Shown one piece after another: positions 1 through 11,297 of a stretch of DNA of 64,000 bases. How positions within the stretch are numbered: the first letter of the stretch is position 1; every line of letters begins with the position of its first letter. The translations under genes and the position numbers were made by a program. The notes under the pieces are model-generated. The model saw only the letters and a program-made list of their open reading frames with translations, had not been told where the DNA came from and did no database searches. The stretch is from Turritopsis dohrnii (taxonomy: Eukaryota > Cnidaria > Hydrozoa > Anthoathecata > Oceaniidae), in the NCBI GenBank assembly GCA_027922465.2, contig BQMF02000161.1, forward strand, positions 558,001 through 622,000, in the 5' to 3' direction.

Positions 1-70
1 ACATAACCCGGAATAAGTAGGAAGGAAAAACGCATTTTCTATGATAACTAATGTTATATTTCAGAAAAAG

Positions 71-120
71 TTAGTTACCATAACCACGACCACGACCACG
101 TCCGCAACCACGAAAAGAGC
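71..120 (-). CDS. Possible terminal exon of an RG-rich protein (partial)
   Basis: On the minus strand a T-rich tract ending in CAG (rc of 121-123) is followed by 50 nt that read S-F-R-G-C-G-R-G-R-G-R-G-Y-G-N-stop if entered with two bases completing a codon. RG/RGG tails of this kind close many RNA-binding proteins (Sm/LSm, GAR1, FAM98 types), but 15 residues cannot name one. Upstream exons would lie at higher coordinates, beyond the DIRS element at 209-4996, so that element would occupy the intron. I could not find the partner exon. It could also be a chance reading of a (CGTGGT)n tract. Confidence 0.35.
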
Positions 121-233
121 CTGAAACAAAATTACTTTATTAATATGATGTTAGGTGAAGAGGAGGGTGGGAACGCATTCATAAAATCTTAATTTCATTT
201 CGGCCGCTGAGCGCAAGCTCACTACCTCCTTGT

Positions 234-2066
234 TCAAAGCGTATTATTAGACAAAATTGTTTTCTGAAACTTTTCTGCATCCGAAACGACAAACTTATGA
301 TAATGCCGTTGCCAAACTGACTTGCTCGACCAATTAACCCGATTCAGTATTTCCTGTAAACCAAGTCCTAAAACTTTAGCCTTCGATGTGGAAGCTGATC
401 GTGTAGAGTGTGCCTTGAATAAGTTTGTGTCAATATCTGCCAATCCAAGAAAGTCTTTTACCCAGTTGGCCACTGAACACTTTTTTAAGGAATGATGAGG
501 CTTGGTCAAACTAATTATTTAAGTGTCTGTTTCTTTATTACGCCATTCCTTTGTGTGATCAAAATAACAATCAATAGCTGAGAGGACACACAGCTTCCTG
601 TTTTCAGGAAAGCCCACATACTCAAGTACTGGCGGAGGTTTTCCTTGACGCCAACTTTTAAAAAGTTTATCAAAATGAAAAAAGTATTTATTCTCAGTTT
701 TAATCAAATACTTGGTGTTCAGAATATTTATTTCTGAGCAACGTGAAGCTGCTGTTAAAGCCAATAAAGTTGCTAGCTTCTTTGATAGTAGTTTGATTGG
801 CAGCTCAGAGTTATTTAGCAGGCTAGTCATATAGTTTAAAACTTTTTGAACATCCCAAACAAAAACATAACGTGGTTTTGGAGGTCTTAGATTGAATGTA
901 CCAGAAAGTAAAGAGCACACCAAGGGATGCTTCCCCACCTTACACCCGTCAACTTCATCATGGTATGCTGAAATGGCTGACCTGTAGTTATTTATTGTTC
1001 TGTATTCTAGACCTTTGTCAAATAACTCTGAGAGGAAGTTACATACATCCTTTATATCACATCGAATGGGATCAATTTCCCGTGCACCACACCAGCTAAC
1101 CCAGATTCCCCAGGACGATTGGTAAGCAGAAATCGTACCCGGTCTTCTGCAATTTGAGATAATTCTTGCAGCTGATCCTGATAGGCCTTTGGACACCAAG
1201 GCAGACCTGAAAGTGTCCATGCTGATAGCTGAAGTTGACCTTGAAGTACTAGAGGGTGAAATCCTCCTGAGGGGTTTCTTAATAGGTCTTTCTGCCTTGG
1301 TAAGAGAATTGGATTTCTTATTGATGTTTGGAGTAACATGGAATACCACGTCTGGGTCTGCAATGTTGGAGCTATGACAATCATTTTTCTTACACGGTCC
1401 TTGCACATTTTCTGAATCACTTTGCCTAGGAGGGAGAATGGTGGGAAGGCATATGGAAGCAGATGTGACCAACTGTGCTGAAATGCATCCACTTTTTTGC
1501 ACTGAGGATCTGGTCTCCAAGACATGTAACTTTGTATCTGATGACTTGTTCTGGACGCAAAGAGGTCCATGTCTATCATTATTCCTGATCTCTTTACAAG
1601 TTGATTGAAGAGACCCTGGTTTAACTTCCACTCGCTTGAGTCTGGCTTTTGGCGAGACTCGTAATCTGCTACTGGGTTTAACTTGCTGGGCAACCACTCT
1701 GCAGTAATCGTGATCTTGTTTGTAATGGCATAATCCCAGATTTCCTTTGCTATACTTAGCAAATGAGAGTTGTGAAGTCCCCCCATTTTTAGCAGGTAAG
1801 ACAGAGCAACCCTGTTGTCCACCTGAAAATGGACTGGTTTGAGAAACCCTGATTTTGTGTAGGTTTGAAGGGCTATGTTTATTGCCATTAGCTCTTGAAT
1901 GTTTATATGTAAATCTTTCTCTTGGAATGACCAAGGGCCCCTGGACCTTATCCCTTGACATACCATCCCCCACCCCATTGGCGAAGCATCTGTTTGGATT
2001 ATGGCTTGAGGAGGGGTTGTTTGAATAGGGCGGCCATTGTACAGAGTTAAATTCTCCTTCCACCAT
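234..2066 (-). pseudogene. DIRS tyrosine recombinase, interrupted by one stop
   Basis: The reading frame 2066-519 continues in the same phase into 509-234 after a single TAA at 519-521. The part before about 1250 is the RNase H region read in another frame. The recombinase begins around the S-A-Y-Q-S-S-W block, with an arginine in the T-A-A-S-R-C-S-E block near 730. Past the stop lie an H-S-T-R block (the HxxR box) and a W-Q-R-H-Y-H-K block whose Y is the likely nucleophile. This R/HxxR/Y set defines the DIRS class integrase. The stop would remove the HxxR box and nucleophile. Confidence 0.75.
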
Positions 2067-3830
2067 TCTAGTTCCAAAAGTGAGTCCTTGTCCAATAAGA
2101 TCAGGGATTCGTAGGATTTTGTATTCTTTAATTCCCTTACCTTAAGGGAAGAAATTTTCGCAGGAAGAAATTTTCGCGGAATTTAATTTCGCGGTTGAAA
2201 TGGTAAAAATGGCCGATTTTCGCGGAATTTAATTTCGCGATTGACCAATTTTAACATGTTTTTCGGAATTAAATTTCGCGGTTTTCGATTTTCAAACAAA
2301 TACTTAACAGAGAAAATGCCTCCTTTTTTGCGTTGTGAATCGTTTTTTTCTTTTATTATTTAACATATAAAACTAAAATCGAATTTTCGCGGTATTTAAT
2401 TTCGCGATTGAGCAATTTTGACGTGCTTCGCGGAATTTAATTTCGCGGTTAGGGGCCAAAATCGCGAAATTAAATTCCGCGAAAATTTCTGCCGCGAAAA
2501 TTTCTTCCCGCGAAAATTTCTTCCCTTAAGGTATCTGTTGTATTTGTAAATAGCGATGGTGTAGCCGACCTGGTAGCACTGCTTGTGCTGAAAACGAGAG
2601 TTTTCCTATCAACTTTGTTAGGTCCATTATTGAGACCTTCTGATTTGCAAGAAACTTTGTGCAAGTCTGAATAATATTTGTCACTTTCTCCATAGGCAGA
2701 GACACTTCCAACAACTTTGAGTTTATATGAATCCCTAGAAACTCTATTTCCTGTACTGGGTCCAACTGAGATTTTTTCAGATTGATCACTAGTCCTAGTT
2801 GCTGAAAAAGAAAGATGGCTGTGTCCCTTGCTATTTCCAATTCTGTCTTTGACTTTGCCATCATTAAGAGATCGTCCAGATATATTATTACCCGGATATT
2901 CAATCGCCGCAAAAGTGCTACTGGTATTTTCATGATTTTTGTGAATATTAAAGGGGCAGGGCCCAGGCCAAAACACAGGCAGAGAAACTCGTAAAGGGAA
3001 CCTTCCCACAGGAATCTCAAATATTTTCTGGCCTGGTGATTGATAGGGACAGAGAAATATGCGTCCTTCAAATCCAATTTGCACATAAAATCGTCCTGTT
3101 TAAGTATGTCCTTCAACAAATGAAGCCCTTACATTTTGAAATGTTGGTAAGGGATATGATTGTTTAAAAATTTCAAGTTGATAACTGGCCTGTTCCCTCC
3201 CCCTTTCTTGTCTACTAGGAATAAATTGCTCAAAACCTGACCAGAGACTGGAGTGGCTTTCCGAATAGCACCTTTCTTCAGCATTTCCTGGAACTCCTGT
3301 TGGATGAGATGTTTTTGTTCTGTATTGAAATTGATAGGTTTTGGTTCTATAGTTTGCGTTGGAATTTGGGACAATGGAAACATATATCCCTGAATTGTTT
3401 TCAGGACATTGGGGTCCTGTGTCAGTACCTGCCAATTTCTGTGAAAAAATCTTAGTCTTCCCGCTAAGGCAACTTTGGGAATGCTTTTGGGAAAGAGCAT
3501 TTTTACCACTGGAAGAACTTTTAAATTTTCCATAGGAATTGTTTCTGGAAAGCTGAAGAGAGGTCCTGGTCTTGATAAGGAAGATTTTCTTACCTCTGTA
3601 GTTTTGGTGTTGGAAGTTTGTATTATTATGGAAGCTACCTCTTTTGTTGACGAATACGAGCGATCGCCCCCCACCATGGTTTTGTTGAACACCACGCGAG
3701 GGGCCCTTCCGAAAGGGCTTCTTCTTAGGTGGTTCGCCTTCCTTCGACAGAACCTCTTGGCACTTCTGTTTTGTTTTAAGAGTTTTCGTGATGTCGTCGG
3801 AAAATATTTGACCAAAGAGGTACTTTCCAC
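1052..3830 (-). pseudogene. DIRS reverse transcriptase / RNase H, interrupted
   Basis: The RT palm is clear between 3119 and 2526: a K-L-D-L-K-D-A-Y-F block (motif A), the F-G-L-G-P-A-P block (motif B) and the catalytic Y-L-D-D box, then a conserved L-G-I block. Downstream (2095-1052) RNase H is recognisable from Q-T-D-A-S and the I-N-I-Q-E-L block. The frame is broken twice. A TAA at 3129-3131 separates the fingers (3830-3132) from the palm in the same frame. The MITE at 2140-2531 separates RT from RNase H; apart from that insertion the flanking frames agree. Confidence 0.8.
2140..2531. mobile_element. 392-bp Tc1/mariner-like MITE inserted in the DIRS pol gene
   Basis: Ends are perfect inverted repeats of at least 22 bp beginning CCTTAAGGGAAGAAATTTTC. 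Both sides are flanked by TA (2138-2139 and 2532-2533), the duplication typical of Tc1/mariner elements. Ignoring the element and one TA, the RT and RNase H frames run into each other, which supports these boundaries. The interior has no ORF and consists largely of an iterated short motif, CGCGGAATTTAATTTCGCG and variants, in both orientations. Confidence 0.85.
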
Positions 3831-4593
3831 GTCCCATCTTTTCTGCTTTATCCTTAAGGATCTTCTTAGCCTGTGTGTCCTTCATAACAGAGCCTAATGC
3901 ATTAAGGCGTCTGTAGTACGTGGCTGCGTGAAATGCTTGTCCGACTAGCATCACAGTCTGTTCGGTGAAACGCAGTAAGTCATCACCGGACACCTCAACT
4001 TTCTGTTTTTTCGAGCTATTAGCATTGTCAATGGCGACCCAGAGTTTACTAAGTGGTCCCATTATTTGAAGAGATTTATCTTGAATACGCTTAAGTACAT
4101 TTTCCAGATTTATGTCCTTCGTGACATTTTTCTCCTCGAAAATTGACGTCAAAAATCCATCAAGTTCCTCACATTTGTGGATATTTGAGGGTATTGGATT
4201 CAGGTTTAAAATGTTTTCTTTGATATCTTTGTCCTGAATAAAAGTAGCAAACTTTTCATTAACATAACTGGCCATTTCCTCAGGGAGGGTGTATAAATGT
4301 TTCTTATCAGAAGTCACAATCTCGAAGCGTCTGCTGCTGTCGCTCGTGGCAATAACCTCACTGTCCTCGAGCCCTTCGTCCTCTTCATTATCGCTCTCAT
4401 CAGGTTCGCTGTCATTCTCAGTGTCATTCTGAGTGCTTCCATTATCTGCTGACTCGTCAATTTTTCTTTTCGTACCCCGTGCCTCATCTGGGGAGTAGAA
4501 ATCAGCGATAACTTGACTGAGGATAGCTTGTTCAGAAGGCACATCCTCAGCTGTCTGACTCTCAGGTTGTTGGTTATTGTTTTCAATCTCCAT
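3100..4593 (-). CDS. DIRS gag-like ORF1
   Basis: Open frame of 497 residues starting at ATG 4593. The first 100 residues are very acidic (D/E/S runs). The middle is helical and lysine-rich, and the segment around residues 255-340 has basic GRG/KKKP-type patches suited to nucleic-acid binding. By position and composition it matches the capsid-like first ORF of DIRS elements; I see no zinc knuckle. The 3' third overlaps the RT frame that opens at 3830, so its last ~150 residues are probably a shadow of RT-coding sequence. It is the only element ORF here still uninterrupted. Confidence 0.65.
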   Translation of the reverse strand: MEIENNNQQPESQTAEDVPSEQAILSQVIADFYSPDEARGTKRKIDESADNGSTQNDTENDSEPDESDNEEDEGLEDSEVIATSDSSRRFEIVTSDKKHLYTLPEEMASYVNEKFATFIQDKDIKENILNLNPIPSNIHKCEELDGFLTSIFEEKNVTKDINLENVLKRIQDKSLQIMGPLSKLWVAIDNANSSKKQKVEVSGDDLLRFTEQTVMLVGQAFHAATYYRRLNALGSVMKDTQAKKILKDKAEKMGRGKYLFGQIFSDDITKTLKTKQKCQEVLSKEGEPPKKKPFRKGPSRGVQQNHGGGRSLVFVNKRGSFHNNTNFQHQNYRGKKIFLIKTRTSLQLSRNNSYGKFKSSSSGKNALSQKHSQSCLSGKTKIFSQKLAGTDTGPQCPENNSGIYVSIVPNSNANYRTKTYQFQYRTKTSHPTGVPGNAEERCYSESHSSLWSGFEQFIPSRQERGREQASYQLEIFKQSYPLPTFQNVRASFVEGHT

Positions 4594-4996
4594 ACCTCCT
4601 ACAAGGTAGAAGAGAAGGGATATAAGTCACCCTGTTGAGCACCTCTTGGACCAATAACAGGTCACAAGACTCTGTATAATCTCTATGTCTAATAGAACAT
4701 TAGAGAATTTAATCCCACAATATTATTCTACTCAGTTTTATTACATTGGCTAATAAAAACACAATGCAATTTTTGTGGAATTTTTATCTTGGCCTGTAAT
4801 CAAGACACAAGATAAATGATTGCTCAAAGTTTAACTTTGGCCGTAGTAAGACACAAAGTAAACGCAATCTTAATTCATAAGCATTTATTTATTAGTGGAT
4901 TACTTTGATAAAAGTCGAATAAAATAAAAACAAATTTACCTTGTTCTGAAAACGTCCACACTTCAATCGCAAAGGGATGGTAGTGAGCTTGCGCTC

Positions 4997-6352
4997 CGCA
5001 CTTGTGTATTTTGAGGAACGGAATGATATTCAGTGTTAGATCGTACTTCGGATTCCATGAAATAAAATCTATCATTATATCTTGTTATTATGTAATGGTG
5101 ACCAATCTCACTCATATGTGAGCTGAGACACCAAATTGTTTTTAGCTTAGGTTGTCCTCATGCAATTATGTAAATCACATTAATAATAATATGGAAATGA
5201 CTCGATTAGCAATTTACTTTCAATTTGATAATTTGTTTTTTTTACTCAACAATTAACTTCAATTCAACTTTTTATTGTCAATTCAATATTTCATATATCA
5301 TTCAATATTTTAATGCATTTTTGATTCATCAATTTATCTTCAATTGAATTTTGATTTAAATTATTTTATATTTTTTAAAAAATATTTGTTTGTCGCATAA
5401 TCATCCATAATATCAAGTGTGTTTTTTTTTCAAAGACTTTGTGTTATCGATAAGAAAAGCGAATTACTGTGTAAGGACGTAAATCTATCTTTATTATTAC
5501 TAAGGGCGTAAATCTATGTTTATTTCTAGTTTTTCAACATGAACGCCTTGGAGAGATGTTTTTTGTTGCGTTTCCCAGTTTTTTCGGTTCCCATTATTTG
5601 TACATAATAGAAAATGTTATCCACAGTGTGAACTAGAAAGATGTTATACACGCTTTTTTATAAAAGAATACACTTTATAAGAATGTTCAAGATGAAATTG
5701 ACCAAAAAGAATGTCTTAAGAATATTTCCATCTTAAGATTTTGTGAGCTCGATATTTATTTTGTCAGAATTTATTTTGTTTATTTGTAGTTTCTACTTTT
5801 TTTAGTCCTTCACCCATAAACACATGTACACTATATTCCGAATAAAACTTTTCTACAACTGTTGTTATAATGTTGATCCATATTCACCTGAAATAGTTAC
5901 ATCACTATAGTAACATCATCAAACAGATTATCAATAAGGGCAGTCCCAGTTGAATTCGCAAAACGACACTTAATAAAAATACGCCTCATTGCAATGACTT
6001 TTTCGACTACTTTACCCACTAAGCATTCAGCTGCCGTGCACTGGCAGGTCATTTATCATCGTTTTGAAAAAAGTAACTCTAGAAGATCTTGTTCTGGTCA
6101 AGTAATATATATTTTAGAAGCAAAAAAATCACTGCGATGAAGAACATTTTTATTGAAATAGAGTGTATATTTCTATAGAAATGCACTCCTTTGCAGTTAC
6201 TTTTATAACAAACGTGCCCACTGGTTCAGTTCTGATGAAACGGTCATGATGGAGAGGAATTGGGATGAATGTAGTGTTGACAAGGAATGTATAAGCTGAA
6301 GTGTTTTGTTGAAAAATTTTAAAAGGGTAAAACATCTATTTCATATGATCTA
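4997..6352. other. Intergenic, no gene seen; one short MITE copy
   Basis: AT-rich spacer between the DIRS element and the CD225 gene. I see no convincing exon. About 6128-6222 is an inverted copy of the short MITE with core TTTCTATAGAAAT and arms CACTGCGATGAAG / CTTTGCAGT (see copies near 7742, 16564, 30852 and 32585). Confidence 0.6.
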
Positions 6353-7421
6353 TTAAACTAGGTATGTTGCTAATTCAGGACTGCACATAAGAATCAGGAT
6401 AAGGATAAGATAAACGGCCGAACCATAATATATGGCAACAGTTGCGTAACGATGCGCACTAATAGACCAACGCCTGGCTGCTCGAGCATCCAATCTTTCA
6501 ATTGCGTCTTGTGCCTAAAAAGAATAAAAACATAACGGTAAAATGAACCATAGAATGTAATAGTGAATAACAACAACTTTTCAGTATAAGTAATGCTCAT
6601 AAATGATAAGAAAATTCCATTGATTGATTGATTGATTGGTTGATACTTTAACAATTTTACGAGCTTTACTATCATGCAAAAGTTGTTATCGATATTTCAA
6701 CTTGAAGCGATGTACTATCTACAACGAACGAAGATGACATCGTCTGTTTCGTTCTTACATCAACCACAGTGTTTTCAAACTTAAATATTCTTTTGTAATT
6801 CGTCATGGTAGTTTTATGATCTACTAAAAGCTCTGCCTTATGCGAACACCTATAATTCCATTAGTTACAATATCGAATTTTTAATCTGAAATAAAAATAA
6901 AAAAAACTTAATAAAAAACTTCACAAACAAAAAGCTACCTTTCTTGCGTTAGTGACGGCGTATAAGCCAACAGGAAAACAAAAGAGTATCATAGCAACAA
7001 AAGCATAGAGGAAGTGTGTCGGCGGAAAATATGATAAAGAAACGACATTGCTTTGTTGATTACCAAACGGCGAAACGAGCGTTCTGTTTTCGTTGTAAGC
7101 TTGAAATATTTGCGTTTTTCGTCTTGAAATTTCGTCAATTTTGTTTTGCTCTTCTCTGATTGTTACTTGTAGGTCCGTTAATCCAGATAGATCTCGATTC
7201 GTAGCAGAACTTTCATCTACTTTCTCTTTTGTGTCTGGAATATTTTTCGGTATGATTTCCACATCCTGTTCCGTCTCCTCTGACAACTGTAGACTGGGGC
7301 GAGTTTCTGGCAAGGTAGTATCACTAAGGAACATTTTATTTGTGAACATCTTGCTGGCGCACTCATGACTTGCTTTCGACAACAAATAGGCATTTCTCTT
7401 GGCCAATAAAATTGGATTCAT
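6353..7421 (-). CDS. CD225/dispanin-domain transmembrane protein
   Basis: Two coding exons, 7421-6939 and 6514-6353, joined in phase 0 across a 424-nt intron (AAG|gtagct ... ttttag|GCA), giving 214 aa. The first ~125 residues are hydrophilic and low in structure. Exon 1 ends with a membrane segment, F-V-A-M-I-L-F-C-F-P-V-G-L-Y-A-V followed by T-N-A-R-K; exon 2 continues with A-R-A-A-R-R-W and a second hydrophobic helix. The pattern of an intramembrane segment with F-C-x-P-x-G, a basic loop with small residues, then a second membrane helix is the CD225 (interferon-induced transmembrane/dispanin) domain. Members are tail-anchored membrane proteins of endosomes, plasma membrane or synapses. The exact subfamily (PRRT/TMEM233/TUSC5-like or other) is not resolved. 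ATG 7421 is the first in-frame Met. Confidence 0.75.
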
Positions 7422-8539
7422 TTTGACGAAGCTTGTTTCTTCAATACACTCAGCAAAATAAAATTATTTGACGTCATGCGCCAAAACGTACAAGGGTTTC
7501 CTCTTTGAAGAAAATCGTTCGGGATTAAACAAACCCAAGTAAACGTTCATGTACCTGAAACACCAAATTGAAAAAATAGACGTTTTATCTTTCCAGATCA
7601 TCATTCAATCTCACATCCAATTTTTGTACCAGTATTGAGCCCCGAGTTAATGAACCATTGGATTGACCAGGCTAGCGTCAACAGGAATGTACAGCATTAA
7701 AGTAATTATTCCAAGTTCAAATTTGTTGGATTTACTACACGACAGAGTGTATTTCTATAGAAATATACTGTTTCAATAAAAATGCTCTTCATCGCAGCGG
7801 TTTTTGATGATTTTGTCCACTGGGGTGGGGACAATACTGATTCTACTTCGATGTTGGTATTTGGAGAAGTGTCCTCGTCAGTAGCTCGAAGATCTTCTGT
7901 GTTAATTTTCGCTTGCTTTTATAAACCATCCCTTTCAGCATTTTAAGGGGGATATTTAACAAATTTTGGCGGAGGAACTTATTTTTGGGGAATTTAGGGC
8001 TAAATCGCTGTACATAACTCAATTATTGCAGAAATACATTTTGCAAAATAAAAAACAAAGACTGGTTGGCAATATATTCTATTCCAAAGTTTCCACATTT
8101 CAAAAGCTTCTTATTATCTTCCTTGTTTGTCTAGGGATGTGCGAGGGATCAGCTTCAACATCTCTGACCTGTCAAACTGGCTTGACAAATTTTGGGTTAT
8201 CCTTATAAAAAAGAAATCAATAAAAAAAAAACACGTTAAAATTCTACGAAAGCTTTTCTTGATGACATCAACATTAAAAAATAACTTTAGAAAATATTTC
8301 CTCTGTTAGGATATCTTACTTCTAGTCTCGGATCATATATTCTTCATTTCTCTCTTTGAATCCTGTTGAATCAGATTCAGACATAGGACATGAAAAAAAC
8401 TTTTGTATCGATGCACACTTAATTCAAAGATAGCAAGAAACCTGGGAACTAAAAAGTCAGTTTTTTTCTGAACATTTTCTTCGCAAGTCATGAATGAATG
8501 AATGGGTGAATGAATGAATACAAATGAATGGAATACAAT
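7422..8539. other. Intergenic between CD225 gene and alpha-tubulin; MITE copy
   Basis: No gene is supported here. A copy of the short MITE (core TTTCTATAGAAAT, end arm CTCTTCATCGCAGCG, outer CCACTGGGG) lies at about 7742-7831. A (GAAT)n microsatellite is at 8490-8535, inside the probable 3' UTR of tubulin. Short ORFs at 7966-8309 show no family features. Confidence 0.6.
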
Positions 8540-10561
<2,022 letters not shown>

Positions 10562-11297
10562 TTTGTAGATTTCGTATTTCGACCACTAACCACGTAACGT
10601 TAAAGTTGAAGGTCCAAACAAAACTAATCTCAATAAAACTTCGTCAGTTTATTTTCGATAACACTCCCAGTTTATCACGTGATGAAAAACAACCATCGTG
10701 ATTGGTCAAACAAACCAATGTCTTTTGTTTCAAAACCTTTCATTCTTATCATTATAACCAACTAGTAATTATGTTGAGCTTATAACCAGCGTTATCTTTA
10801 ATTAAGAGTTAATGAGCTTTCCTTACGTAAACAATAAATTCTGACAATAAATAAAATCCACGCAGCTAAACAGCAGTCATGTTTTCATAAAATGTCGTTG
10901 ATGTTTTTTTATAAATCCACTCGCCCTAGACTTCTTCAAAAGCGCGAACTTTAGCGATAGAGATTATTATGAAGATCAGCTGACCACAATTCTATGATCT
11001 TTATAATTTTGCATGGTTAAGTAACCATGATATCTGATTGTAACCAAGACAACACTTTATAGAAATCACCACACCTTAAACTTTGTCACCAAACTTCAAC
11101 TAACACGTAACAAAACTTGATAAAAATCATCACACTTCAAACTTCGTCACCAAACCTCAACACGTAACAAATCTTGACAGATTTCCATAAAAAACATCTT
11201 TCTGAAAACATGAATAAAATGATGGAAATACAAAAGCGATACATCAATTTAACACTTTGAAGAAAAATTTTCATCAGAAGTTATATTCAAGGATCGT
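10562..11297. other. Spacer between alpha-tubulin 5' end and RIF1 3' end; short tandem duplication
   Basis: This should hold the alpha-tubulin promoter, but I recognise no clear TATA or CCAAT box. About 11066-11180 is an imperfect two-copy repeat with a unit near 60 bp, each containing CACCAAAC and CACGTAACAAA. No gene is supported. Confidence 0.5.

Larger units (their letters stand above)
209..4996 (-). mobile_element. DIRS-type tyrosine-recombinase retrotransposon, decayed
   Basis: Three minus-strand coding regions occur in the DIRS order: a gag-like ORF (4593-3100), a reverse transcriptase/RNase H region (3830 to about 1052) and a tyrosine recombinase (2066-234), the last overlapping RNase H in another frame. 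An exact 18-bp inverted pair, GAGCGCAAGCTCACTACC at 209-226 and its complement at 4979-4996, brackets the coding part and fits the inverted terminal or internal complementary repeats of DIRS elements. The outer limits are uncertain; I found no target duplication, as expected for recombinase-mediated insertion. The copy is inactive: in-frame stops at 3129-3131 and 519-521, and a MITE inserted at 2140-2531. Confidence 0.85.
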
